From Acanthacorydalis orientalis (taxonomy: Eukaryota; Arthropoda; Insecta; Megaloptera; Corydalidae), in the NCBI GenBank assembly GCA_034766995.1, contig CM068313.1:8289961-8353960 (forward strand): a DNA stretch of 64,000 bases. Reading direction: 5' to 3'. Of the stretch, positions 54,641-64,000 are shown in pieces. The translations under genes were made by a program, and so were the position numbers. The stretch's first letter is position 1; the number at the start of each line of letters is the position of its first letter. The notes beneath the pieces were generated by a model. The model had not been told where the DNA came from, made no database searches, and saw only the letters and a list, made by a program, of their open reading frames with translations.

Positions 54641-55195
54641 GATTAGTAGAAACATAATTGCGGTTTATGACCTTCAAATTTATATACAGCTTCATACACT
54701 AGTTGTTTTAAGTACTCCAAAACTGTTTGATGACTAACATCTCACTTTTGTGCAAACTCTTGAATTTTAGTGCGTAGTTCTGATTCAAGTAACACTTTTA
54801 TTTGATCGGTACGAACTGAAGAAAGACGCCTACGACCTTCTTCAATTTCAAGGCTCGCGTCTTCAGTACGAAATTTTTGGAACCACCATTGCACCATATA
54901 TTTCTTAACAGTATCCACACCAAAAGCAGCATTTAGTTTACGAGCAGTTTCTTCTGGTTTACTACCCTTTTTAATTCATACAAAAAATTGCACTTATTTA
55001 CTTCGTTTCCATCTTTAATTCAGAAACCCAATTTGAAGCAAAATTAATAATAAAATCAAAGTCGATGTTAACAAAATACAGACCGGAAAATGCATTTTAA
55101 AATGATATTAACATAAACACGATGAAAGGAACACTTTTAGTGGAAACAAAGTTAGAATTCAGAAAAAAAATACTGCTATTATTTTCCTACCAATC
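54641..55195 (-). mobile_element. Mariner MITE, family 2, full length
   Basis: The ends GATTAGTAGAAACATAATTG (54641) and TATTATTTTCCTACCAATC (ending 55195, TA follows) are inverted. On the minus strand it carries the same N-terminal transposase relic as 16551-17090: RKLNAAFGVDTVKK, VQWWFQKFRTEDASLEIEE, the second helix-turn-helix FAQK.DVSHQTVLEYLKQL, then YKFEGHKPQL at the 3' end. Stops and frameshifts are scattered. The catalytic half is absent at the same place as in other copies. Confidence 0.85.
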
Positions 55196-55519
55196 TAATA
55201 ATACTAATTTCTTAGATTTAAATTAAAGATATGATCGTTTTTCAGAAATGTGATTGTTTTAATTTCATTTTTCATACCATTTTCAAGCTATTTATTATTA
55301 TTTTCCTTTATTTGTGATTTAAAATTAATTGCTCCAAGATCTGTTAGTACTTAATATAGTTTTAGAGCTATGGATATATTCTTCCTTTCATTCAACCTAA
55401 AAGTGCAAATAGTTTTTTGGTTGTTTAAGAAGTGATTTTTGATAGTCTTGAATGTATTTCAACGGGAATTATTCGTAAAGAATTTAAATGGCAGAAAAAT
55501 CTAAAAATACTTTTTATAT
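55196..55519. other. No gene seen
   Basis: AT-rich spacer; nothing supportable. Confidence 0.5.
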
Positions 55520-55800
55520 TCTAGCGTTTCAAGAACGATGGTATCATATTTGAAATATCCATGAACAATAATCGAAAATAATCAGTAATCAATTACTGAA
55601 CTTTTTTTTTCAGAACACAGTTTTCTTTCACTACTCAATCCACAAAAATTATAAAGATAAAGGAATAATTATTAATATTATAATGAATAATAATAAAAAA
55701 ATAATATAAATAATTATTGATGATTTTTGATTAGTCCTTAAACTCATTTTATTGACAATGCTATCATCCTTAAACCGCTAAAGTATAAAAAAGTCAAAAG
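55520..55800 (+). repeat. Copy of dispersed fold-back repeat (FB), both arms partly kept
   Basis: The left arm GAAAATAATCAGTAATCAAT then TACTGAAC (55575-55602) is followed by TTTCACTACTCAATCCACAA. The right part has AATAATTATTGATGATTTTT, CCTTAAACTCATTTTATTGA and CAATGCTATCATCCTTAAAC. Confidence 0.5.
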
Positions 55801-56759
55801 AATGGAAAATTTCGATTATTGTCTATTTGTATCTTAATTAATTTATTTAAAGTAAATTTAGTCACAGAACAGAATTGTATTTTAAAGATTTTGGATCAGA
55901 AAAAAAATTCGTGAAAAATTTATTATAAATAAAGTATGCATTGTGTTATAAATAAAAATCAAGGGTTATTTGTTTTTTTTTTTGAAATTTTTCCGAGATG
56001 TTTACTATTTGAGAAGAATAACAAATGATAAACACGTTACAAATTAACATACAGAAAAGTCTGTTGTCGGGGTCTTCTACATCCCCAGGTATGGCCAGGA
56101 ATACCATGATGTCTAAATACCTCAAATACGTGAAAAAAATATAAAAATATACTATTTTGTTAATTTTTCTTTTCAAAGCCATTATTTATTATAATTTCAT
56201 TAAAAATTATAATTCTGTACAGTTTTCTTCAATACAAACTTTATCCACTTAATTTAGTAAAAATATTGGTACACTAAGTACAATTTTATGCCGACATCCA
56301 AGTATTAATTAAAAGGAGAACATTTTTATACTTTAACGGTAAACTCGGTTTCTTTTTAATCTAGACGAATTTTATATCTTCACCCCATCTGCACTTCTTT
56401 TTATGTTTATTCACCCATTTCACATATTTTCGATGTTATAGTTTACTCTTTTCATTAAACTTTATTTTAATTATCTCTATGTCCTCCATAGCCTATATTG
56501 AGATAATTTCACTTAAGGAAAAACTTTTCAATACATTTGTCAACAAATCCACTACCATTATCACTTTGTAAAATATTTATTATATGAAAAGTTCTTTAAT
56601 TAACTAAAAATTTTTAATAAATTTGCACTACAGTCAATAAATGTTAATATTTACAGATAAAATTAAGTTATCCTTATCAAGTTATGGAGTATTTCTCACA
56701 AAAGGTCATTTTATAAAACTATATAATTATTATTCAAAATTGCTGTATTAATCATATTT

Positions 56760-56763
<4 letters not shown>
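55801..56763. other. No gene seen; AT-rich spacer
   Basis: A 78-codon minus ORF (55946-56182) contains one GC-richer bit (FLAIPGDVEDPDNRLFCML) but has AT-codon ends; not recognised. Confidence 0.4.

Positions 56764-56818
<55 letters not shown>
56764..56818. repeat. (TA)n array, 55 bp
   Basis: TA array upstream of the CpG island. Confidence 0.95.
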
Positions 56819-56820
<2 letters not shown>

Positions 56821-56879
56821 ATTGTAAATAATGTGACGTTAACTCGGTAAAGATCATTACAAACACAACGTCCTTACGC

Positions 56880-57230
56880 AAGGCCTCACTCTCTGTCTGT
56901 ATGTGTGTGGAAGAGGAGTAGAGCACAAGGCACGCGCGCGTTAAAGCGTCGTCGTCTCTTTATAGCGTCGTATTCGTCGTCCTGTGCAGTCTTTAGCGGC
57001 GTCTCCGCCGCGTCCAAACACTGTAACGTGGATTCGAACGACGTCGACATCGTTCGAATCAGTCCGCACACAATTCAGTACGAATCGCGCCACCGACCGA
57101 CGCAGACGTCGCGACGCTGCTAAACGGTCTCCGGTTCGCACTAATTCATTCGACGCGCTCGTATTCTATCTTCTCGTTCCATCCATGACGGACACACGAA
57201 CAGCACTTTGAAACTGTTCCGTGTTTTATA
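56880..57230. promoter_or_regulatory. CpG island with 30-bp palindrome, candidate promoter
   Basis: The most CpG-dense segment of the window (ACGCGCGCGTTAAAGCGTCG, GCGGCGTCTCCGCCGCG, CGCGCCACCGACCGACGC). It contains GATTCGAACGA-cGTCGACa-TCGTTCGAATC (57031-57060), palindromic except for one pair, and initiator-like ATCAGTCC (57057-57064) and TTCAGTAC. Four overlapping 60-75-codon ORFs on both strands reflect lack of stops rather than coding. It could be a promoter with non-coding first exon; strand unknown. Confidence 0.35.
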
Positions 57231-57930
57231 AGTCATAGTCGTATTTATACACTCACATAAATATAAATAAATGATACCGGTACCGCTTCTTTTCAAATAA
57301 GTTTGTGTACGATTTTCGCGCGTTCACGAATTTGTTTTGGGTTGCGTGTTGTTGGTCAGATGTTCGGCTGCTTTCTTTTATTTAACTTGTATGCATTTTA
57401 GTTGTCATTTGAATACGTTGTTTATGGTTTCGAATTGAATTTTATGTCGTGTTGATATATTTTTAAATGTGTAATATGATTAATGAACAAGGTTCTTGTG
57501 ACGTTGTGATGCTGATTTTAAAGTAGGTTATTTTTATATGTCTATTATTTTTTATAGATGTAATATGAATATTTGTTTATCTTACATATATATATATACA
57601 AGCGAAAAAACCCGTAAAAGCTAATATTTTAAACATTGTAAATAGTTTCACATTCACTGAGAAAGTTGTTTATTTTCATTTCTATTGAGTTTGATTTCTA
57701 ATGGTTGTCTTAAGTGAAAATGTGCTCTATTTAAAAATTATTTTATGTTTTTCGATATGTACTGTATTTTATATTTATTTATATATTTTAGTATAAACAA
57801 TACAATTATTTTATACTTTAACCAAACACTTTTTTAGTCTTATAATAAATTATTTTACTAGTTTTTTTTAAAGTTTTTTCTGCATGTGAATAAAATATAT
57901 TGATTTATATATTTGTTTATATTTCAACTA
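57231..57930. other. No gene seen
   Basis: GC falls gradually over the first 200 bp. A short (TA)n lies at 57581-57598. Confidence 0.45.
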
Positions 57931-58157
57931 TGTTTTGTTTACATATATATATATTATTTTGAATGTATTAAATTTACATTAATATTTATTTATCTATATA
58001 TATATATATATATATAAACAGATAATAATAAATTTGAGTATTATTTTTATATCAATATTTCACTTTAATTTTGTATATAATTTTTGGAAATTTTTTTTAT
58101 AGATCTTTATTATATTATCCTCTTAAAATTTGTTATTCTCATAAAAGTATTCTTATA

Positions 58158-58213
<56 letters not shown>

Positions 58214-58339
58214 TGTGTGTGTGTGTACATGTATTTAAGATGAAATTCATTTGTGATAGAATTTCGTTTGATGTTTTGTTTACATATATATATATATTAT
58301 TTTGAATGTATTAAATTTACATTAATATTTATTTATCTA

Positions 58340-58378
<39 letters not shown>

Positions 58379-58516
58379 AGATAATAATAAATTTGAGTAT
58401 TACTTTTATATCAATATTTCACTTTAATTTTGTATATAATTTTTGGAAATTTTTTTTATAGATCTTTATTATATTATCCTCTTAAAATTTGTTATTCTCA
58501 TAAAAGTATTCTTATA

Positions 58517-58586
<70 letters not shown>

Positions 58587-58865
58587 TGTGTGTGTGTGTA
58601 CATGTATTTAAGATGAAATTCATTTGTGATAGAATTTCGTTTGATATATAAAGATGTTTGTTTATTTTTAATGAATGTCAATATTTTTTCTTCAAATAAT
58701 AATAAATTTGAATATTATTTTTACATCAATATTTTACTTTAATATAATTTTGTATATTGTTTGTATATATTATTTTGTATATAATTTTTTGAAAATTCTT
58801 TGTTATTTCTTACAAATCTTATTGTATTATCATTTTAAAAGTTGTTATACTCATAAAAGTATTCG

Positions 58866-58900
<35 letters not shown>

Positions 58901-58960
58901 GTGTGTGTGTGTGTGTGTAAGATTAAAATACACTTGAGATAGAATAACGTTTGATGTATG
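57931..58960. repeat. Tandem array, three or four units of about 315-360 bp with (TA)n-(GT)n
   Basis: The landmark TGTTTTGTTTACATATATAT starts at 57931 and 58272. CAGATAATAATAAATTTGAG occurs at 58019 and 58378, with a diverged third match (CAAATAATAATAAATTTGAA) at 58693. Each unit ends in (TA)n then GTGTGTGTGT, then AAGATGAAATTCATTTGTGA then TAGAATTTCGTTTGATG. Units 1 and 2 are nearly identical outside the microsatellites; unit 3 is diverged, and a degenerate fourth continues toward 59070. Confidence 0.9.
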
Positions 58961-59071
58961 AAGGTGTTTGTTTATTCTAATGAATGTCAATATTTTTTCC
59001 TTGCGATTTTTTATTATTATTAAATATTTGTCAAATTGACACTTGTGAATTTAACAAATATTTTTATTATG

Positions 59072-59077
<6 letters not shown>

Positions 59078-59152
<75 letters not shown>
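59078..59152. repeat. (TA)n array, 75 bp
   Basis: Longest pure TA array of the window, at the edge of the tandem array. Confidence 0.95.
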
Positions 59153-59154
<2 letters not shown>

Positions 59155-59249
59155 CTTATATTTGTTTTAATGTAAATTGAGTACATTGAAAATAATTAAT
59201 ATTTACATTTTGTTGAACATTTATTTATTTATTTTATCTTATTTTCTAC

Positions 59250-59291
59250 ATATACATATATGTATATATATATATATATATGTATATATAA
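59250..59291. repeat. Interrupted (TA)n
   Basis: TA array with CA and TG interruptions. Confidence 0.9.
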
Positions 59292-59559
59292 TTAAAAATT
59301 TTGTTCTGGACATTTAATTATTACTTGGTACTAAATCGAAAAGTTGTAATTTCCATGTGTCAGTCATATATAATTAAATAATACCACACATGTCTGTTCA
59401 ACACAAATCCAGATAGTAGAAGCTTCTATTAGAGCTTTTAAATATCGTATTTTTTCGTTTCAGTCAATTTATGAACGTTTTAACCGATGAAAGAAATGAT
59501 AAAATTATACAAATGTTTACTCATACCACACTTTTATACTTGTGTAAATGTTTAATCTT

Positions 59560-59790
59560 TTCGTTCACAAACGAATGATTTTCTCTGTCTTCAAACCACA
59601 AAAATCTTTCTGTTCAATAATTATTTTAAAAATGGTCCAACAGTAATTGTTAATTTGTTTTAATTATTGGTTATTCGTATTTTAATAACAATTTTATCAT
59701 CTTTAGAGCTCTAAAAGTTTTTAGTTATTATTAGTAAAATTCGTTCTCTATCAACTATGAAACGTTTTATTAGAAAATGTTCAATAATTG
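59560..59790 (+). repeat. Copy of dispersed fold-back repeat (FB)
   Basis: TTCAAACCACAAAAATCTTTC, TGTTCAATAATTATTTTAAA, TTATTCGTATTTTAATAACA then ATTTTATCATCTTTAGAGC; another ATGTTCAATAATTGATCAC follows at 59778-59796. Confidence 0.5.
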
Positions 59791-61329
59791 ATCACTTTTA
59801 TTTCGGTTTATGAATTTAGGATATTAGTTTCGAAAAGTGTAAAAAGTATAAGAATCATAGTCAAAAAATAATCAGATACTTGTACTTTATGGGGAAAAAA
59901 TAGGGTTTGAGTATAGTCTAGCTTTTTGTAATTTTGAACGTGTAATTATTTTAATCAATGAAAAAAATTAAATGAAACTGATGAAAAAAAATACTTAGAT
60001 ATAACAAAATCCCATTGAAACTATATTTAAAAAAAGAAAATAAAAAATAAATCTTAATTCTTTTTTCAAGTGCTTTTGATGTATATCCTTAAAAAACATT
60101 TTTTTAAAAAAAGATACAAATATCTTCTCAAAGATCATAACTGGTATTCAATAAATCAATGAATTCATTTTCGTTTATTTTCAATGCGTCCATTCACTTT
60201 GGACTTGTTTCAAATTTATTAAAAACGATCTCGTTTTTATGTAACAAGAAAAATTTGTCAAAACAATTTATATATACAAACACACTCCATTTATATTTAT
60301 ACACGCGTGTAATACATTTGTTCTATATTTTATAAAGATGAATAAGAACGGATACGTGTACAGTTCCGAATCCAATGTCTATAATTAGTACCGTCAATTA
60401 GTGAACACTTTATTCATAGAAATGACACACATACACACAAAAGTCGTCGGACACGTATCAAAAAAAAATATGTCACGGAGAAGTAAATAATGAAAAAAAA
60501 CGTTAGTCTATTTTTGACCGCAAAAATGAAAAGATTAGACGTTTCCTCTTTTCGAATGTACGTTGATGATAAATGACGATGATTCGTAAGAACAATAAAA
60601 TACATACCAGCATGCATCCTGTGGCATGACGATTAGTGTGTAATTTATTTTTACACGTGATTACATTATTTATCATTTTTTTTTATTAAACATTTTACGG
60701 ATATTTGACATTAAACGCAATCAAAGTATTGTTTATATGAATAAATCAGTTTGTTAGGTTTTACACAACATTGTTTATTTAAAGTAGTTGTCATTTTTTA
60801 GATTTAGTAGAACGTCTTTCTCTGTATTTTAATTAATAAACAGGTTTTTATATGTTAATTAAAAATCTCCAAGAATGAATACTTACATTTATTAAAAATA
60901 AAAGTTCCAGTTGACCTTTAAAATGTTTCAAATGTAATGATTTCAACTGAGATTTATTTTAATAAAATTTTATATTCATCTCAGTTTTTGATCAATTGTA
61001 TCCTTTTATTTACCAGTTATTAGATTTTTTTTCATTTTTTATTCTGTTTTAGGAAATATAATTTGTTTATTTTATATATTAATTATATTTATTTATACAA
61101 ACTAACAAATTATAAGACACGAACAGTAATTTATTAAAAAAAAATAATAAAGATCCGCTTCAAAAGAATTAAATTTATTAACTATTTATCAAAATAGATA
61201 CTGACATAATCTACTGATATAAAATTGAGAGACTTTCATACAAAATGTGATTCTATCTATAAAATTCTGACACTGTGACTAAATTCAGTTTCATACATTT
61301 TTTTATATCTACCCGCTTTGAAGACAATG
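59791..61329. other. No gene seen; AT-rich, GC-richer bit at 60400-60640
   Basis: A 67-codon minus ORF (60414-60617) overlaps the less-biased bit; not recognised. Confidence 0.4.
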
Positions 61330-61560
61330 GCATTGAAATATTCAACAATCAAAGATGATCATTAATCAATTATTGAATATTTTGGATTAGAAAAAATATT
61401 TTTTCATGAATTGAGTGGAAAATCCATTTGAGAATGATTGCTTCATAAACTTCCACAAATGGATTTTTCACTCGCTCACAAATAACATTTTTTCTAATTG
61501 AAAATATTCAGTAATTAATTATTGATCATTTTCTAGTGTTGTTAAAGTAGATTTTAATAA
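61330..61560. repeat. Fold-back repeat (FB) with visible inverted arms
   Basis: The left arm 61357-61430 (GATCATTAATCAATTATTGA ... GAGTGGAAAATCCATTTG) and right arm 61456-61527 (CAAATGGATTTTTCACTCGC ... TAATTAATTATTGATC) are imperfect reverse complements around a 25-nt centre. This copy shows the family's structure: about 170 bp of hairpin, flanked by GACAATGGCATTGAAATATT on the left. Confidence 0.75.
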
Positions 61561-62489
61561 AATACATTTTTCTTCATAGTAGTAAGATGTTTTATACTCG
61601 AAAATTTTTATATTTCATTTTGATTATGGTTATTTATGATTTTTTTAAAACACTTTCAAGCATGTCAGTGTTATATTTGTCTGAATTGTACTATAAGATT
61701 AAATTTTGTCTTAAACCGTATATCTTTATTAAAAAATAAATATCTGGATGTTTTATTAGATTAACTATTACTAAAAAATCAATAAATTTACCTGCAAGTC
61801 TCAAAAAAAATCTAAACATGTTCAGTGATTTAATATTAATCACTTTTGATTGATTTTTATACACAATTAGATCAAGATTCTATTAACCTACAAGTGTAAA
61901 ATTTTTAATAATTTGAAAATTCGTCTATGGCAGCGAGAGTGGTGGTTGTTTTACCTAAAATGTTAAAAAAATATAATCTTTAATTTTGTCGTGGTGTATA
62001 TGTTTTTTTATACAATTATTTATTATTATTTTCAATTTATTTCTAGTCCTCAGATCTGATAAAACGACTAAATCTACTAAAAATATATCTTTCGATAAAT
62101 TTAATTTATAAATTTTCAAAATTTCAGCACAAAAACTTTCAGTAAACTCCGAGAATTTCGAAAATAAATCTAGTTTAACAATAAAAAAAATAATGAATAT
62201 TGAAATTTGATCAAATAGATAACCAGACATATATGTTTTTATTACATACGATGAAACGTCGATTGTAATAAAAAAAATTGTATTGAAATATTACAGACTT
62301 TATTGATATTGATGGAATCGTTTCTGAATAACATTCAATTACTTATCAAGTATTTGAACAACAATCAATATATCTGTCAATACGTTTGTCAGAATTCTAT
62401 GGAGTCTACTGAAATATGTATTTTGAATCATAATGTTTCGAATGGAATGAATATTCATATTTTAAAATATTTATAGATTTGTATATATA

Positions 62490-62492
<3 letters not shown>
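61561..62492. other. No gene seen; 91-codon minus ORF
   Basis: The minus ORF 61955-62230 is Lys/Ile/Leu/Asp-rich with one hydrophobic N-terminal stretch and no recognised domain. ATG in AT-rich DNA and absence of splice context leave it as probable chance. FB-like motifs recur at 61818-61860 (GTTCAGTGATTTAATATTAA then TCACTTTTGATTG). Confidence 0.35.

Positions 62493-62557
<65 letters not shown>
62493..62557. repeat. (TA)n array, 65 bp
   Basis: Pure TA array. Confidence 0.95.
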
Positions 62558-62560
<3 letters not shown>

Positions 62561-62722
62561 TCATATGTTATTATTAAAAAACATTTAATTATTATATAGA
62601 TGAGTTATTTCACCTGTATTAAATATATATGTTGAATTTTTTTCTTTAATTTTGCTAATGTAATTAAAAATTTACCATTTTCATTCTGTTTTTTGTTAAA
62701 TTCTCCTTTCTTGTTTATATTA

Positions 62723-63204
62723 GTTGTACACATTAATGCGGTGCATTCTATACAGAAAATGAATGTTTACCAGAAAATGAAATACTTTTCAATCATCAAA
62801 ATATCACCCATTATTTTGTATAACTGTGCTCTATCTGTCAGGTAATTGACGAATCCTTTGCCGAAAAAAAACATGGCAGTTTTGAGTCGATGAAGTCGTA
62901 ATGCATTTACAGACCTCTTCCACTTTTTTAACATTATTTTACGCATCACAAACCCTTCATCCAAAGCTGAACAAATCATATCTGCGGATTTGTCAGCATT
63001 TTTTTCAACTAGAATGCGAAAAGTATGCAATGCCTTACATGATGCTTTTTGGACACCATCATGTTCGCTACTGTTTTGTGAGGTTATTCCAACTGCTGAT
63101 TATGTTAGGGTTGGCACTTCGATGTCTTAAAAAGACATAAAATTATTTTCATTTAAAACAGTTATGATTGATTTAATTTAAAGACACAGATTATTTTTTA
63201 TATC
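62723..63204 (-). mobile_element. Mariner MITE, family 1, near complete
   Basis: Minus-strand order: 5' end near 63204 (ATAAAAAATAATCTGTGTCTTT), leader with AGTGCCAACCCTAACATAAT, ATGGTGTCC start region (SKKHHVRHCILFAF), then an 87-codon ORF (62767-63030). The ORF reads EKNADKSADMICSALDEGFV (start of the first helix-turn-helix), joins directly to ALRLHRLKTAMFFFGKGFVN then YLTDRAQLYKIMGD (C terminus), and ends. The 3' end GCACCGCATTAATGTGTACA lies at about 62726-62745 with TA outside. The catalytic domain is deleted. A frameshift separates the first 15 residues from the rest. Confidence 0.85.
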
Positions 63205-63639
63205 TAATATTTATTATTCTGTACGAATCACGTATGTCTCTTGTGAGTTATCCATTTCATCTACAAGAAATACCAATAAACATTTTTTCCAAATAGTTAT
63301 ATTATTTTCTGATACATAGATTAGTTTTTACGATTAGAGCATCATTGAAATAGTCGTAGATCATTATTAATTTTTATTATTCAGTATTTTAGTCTTAAAA
63401 AATATAATAGTTTTTTTAAAAAAAAATAAAGATTGAACTGAAAAATGCAAAATATATCCTGAATTTCCTTGTACCAAATACATATATGATTGTCTCAAAA
63501 GCTATCTCATTGCTGTATATAAAAGCGTTTTAAATGAGTGTGAATTCTTTGTCGTTCAATTACATTTTAAATTCTATAGAATATAATTGCATGTTTTTAT
63601 GTTAACCTGTGATCTCATTGATATGTTATCTTGATAGTA
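63205..63639. other. No gene seen
   Basis: AT-rich spacer; nothing supportable. Confidence 0.5.
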
Positions 63640-63800
63640 CTAGTCTTCTTCCTTTTAAATCATCTGAATTTTTGATTTCCACTACTAGTTTCTGCAAGTG
63701 GACCATCTTCAGGTAGGTTTTTTGGATACTCTAAAATCTATCTAAAGATACCACATGTACTGAAACCAGTACTGGAGAATAAAAACTCATATGATTTTCA
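63640..63800. repeat. Dispersed repeat Z, copy 2
   Basis: Same motif order as 35600-35760, with ACTACTAGTTTCTGCAAGTG then GACCATCTTCAGGTAGG and the tail CTCATATGATTTTC. Confidence 0.45.
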
Positions 63801-64000
63801 AAGATAAAGACTATTTCTTAAAATGTTCTTATAATTTTAAGTTTTAATACCTTTACTGATATAAAATTAACATTTTAAAAAGTGTTTATCATTAATTATA
63901 TGAAAATTATTTAACACATAATATTTTGATACTTATTTATCACACATATAATTTGTTTCTCCAAATACAATGAATTGTTTCAACAGCAAGATTACCTACA

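Noticed and set aside
61955..62230. 91-codon minus ORF as a gene
   Set aside because: No recognisable domain, AT-rich codons throughout; kept only as a note in the spacer entry.
62767..63030. 87-codon minus ORF as a host gene
   Set aside because: Both halves match mariner transposase ends and it lies between family-1 terminal repeats, so it is part of a MITE.
63700..63725. ATCTTCAG|GTAGGT as a recursive splice site
   Set aside because: It lies inside repeat Z, the pyrimidine tract is weak, and the other copy reads CAGATAG, so the junction is not conserved within the family.
63670..63730. CTGAAGA...GAAAC on the minus strand as a hammerhead ribozyme
   Set aside because: The core-like order is present in both repeat-Z copies, but stems I and II cannot be paired convincingly in either.
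1..64000. tRNA, rRNA, CRISPR, bacterial operon, viral genes
   Set aside because: No T-loop-like GGTTCRANYCC box, no rRNA core, no regularly spaced short repeats, no Shine-Dalgarno-led ORF series and no recognisable viral protein were found.

Overview
The window is AT-rich eukaryotic DNA (roughly three quarters A+T) and looks like the inside of a very long intron or an intergenic stretch from an arthropod, most likely an insect. The evidence is the repeat content. There are several mariner families (one close in type to the Hsmar1/cecropia group, one to the mellifera group), a TTAA-flanked piggyBac derivative, a hAT derivative with an 8-bp target duplication, Helitron-like hairpin ends, and more than fifty long (TA)n arrays. 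I see no rRNA, tRNA, CRISPR array, bacterial operon or complete conserved protein-coding gene.

Layout. 1-12 kb: CRE-like sites, CpG-dense islands (361-500, 2243-2840, 11.6-11.9 kb), and mariner MITEs at 1.3, 3.4, 6.1, 10.5 and 10.9 kb. 12-24 kb: mostly featureless AT-rich DNA with more mariner MITEs (12.7, 14.6, 16.6, 20.1, 22.2, 22.7 kb) and an ORF-bearing CpG island at 19.3 kb. 24-32 kb: a nearly complete but broken DD34D mariner lying between two (TA)n arrays, a Helitron-like end, a possible pogo-type remnant, a candidate terminal exon on the minus strand at 29.4 kb, and a 950-bp piggyBac derivative. 31.7-32.5, 36.2-37.6 and 57.9-59.0 kb: three tandem arrays with long units. 38-52 kb: a perfect 22-bp-arm palindrome, a mariner remnant, two Helitron-like ends, an unrecognised pair of ORFs at 47.1 kb, a CpG-rich candidate first exon with a signal-peptide-like N terminus at 50.9 kb, and the hAT element at 51.6-52.3 kb. 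52-64 kb: another mariner MITE, a CpG island holding a 30-bp palindrome at 57 kb, a dispersed fold-back repeat, and a mariner MITE at 63 kb.

The most notable points are two or three juxtaposed 3'/5' splice-site motifs of the recursive-splicing type, all on the plus strand; mariner MITE families that kept defined parts of the transposase without the catalytic core; a 73-bp minimal mariner; mariner copies abutting (TA)n arrays; and a young 501-bp tandem repeat. No gene cooperation can be reconstructed. Candidate exons are reported with low confidence because splicing and homology could not be tested.
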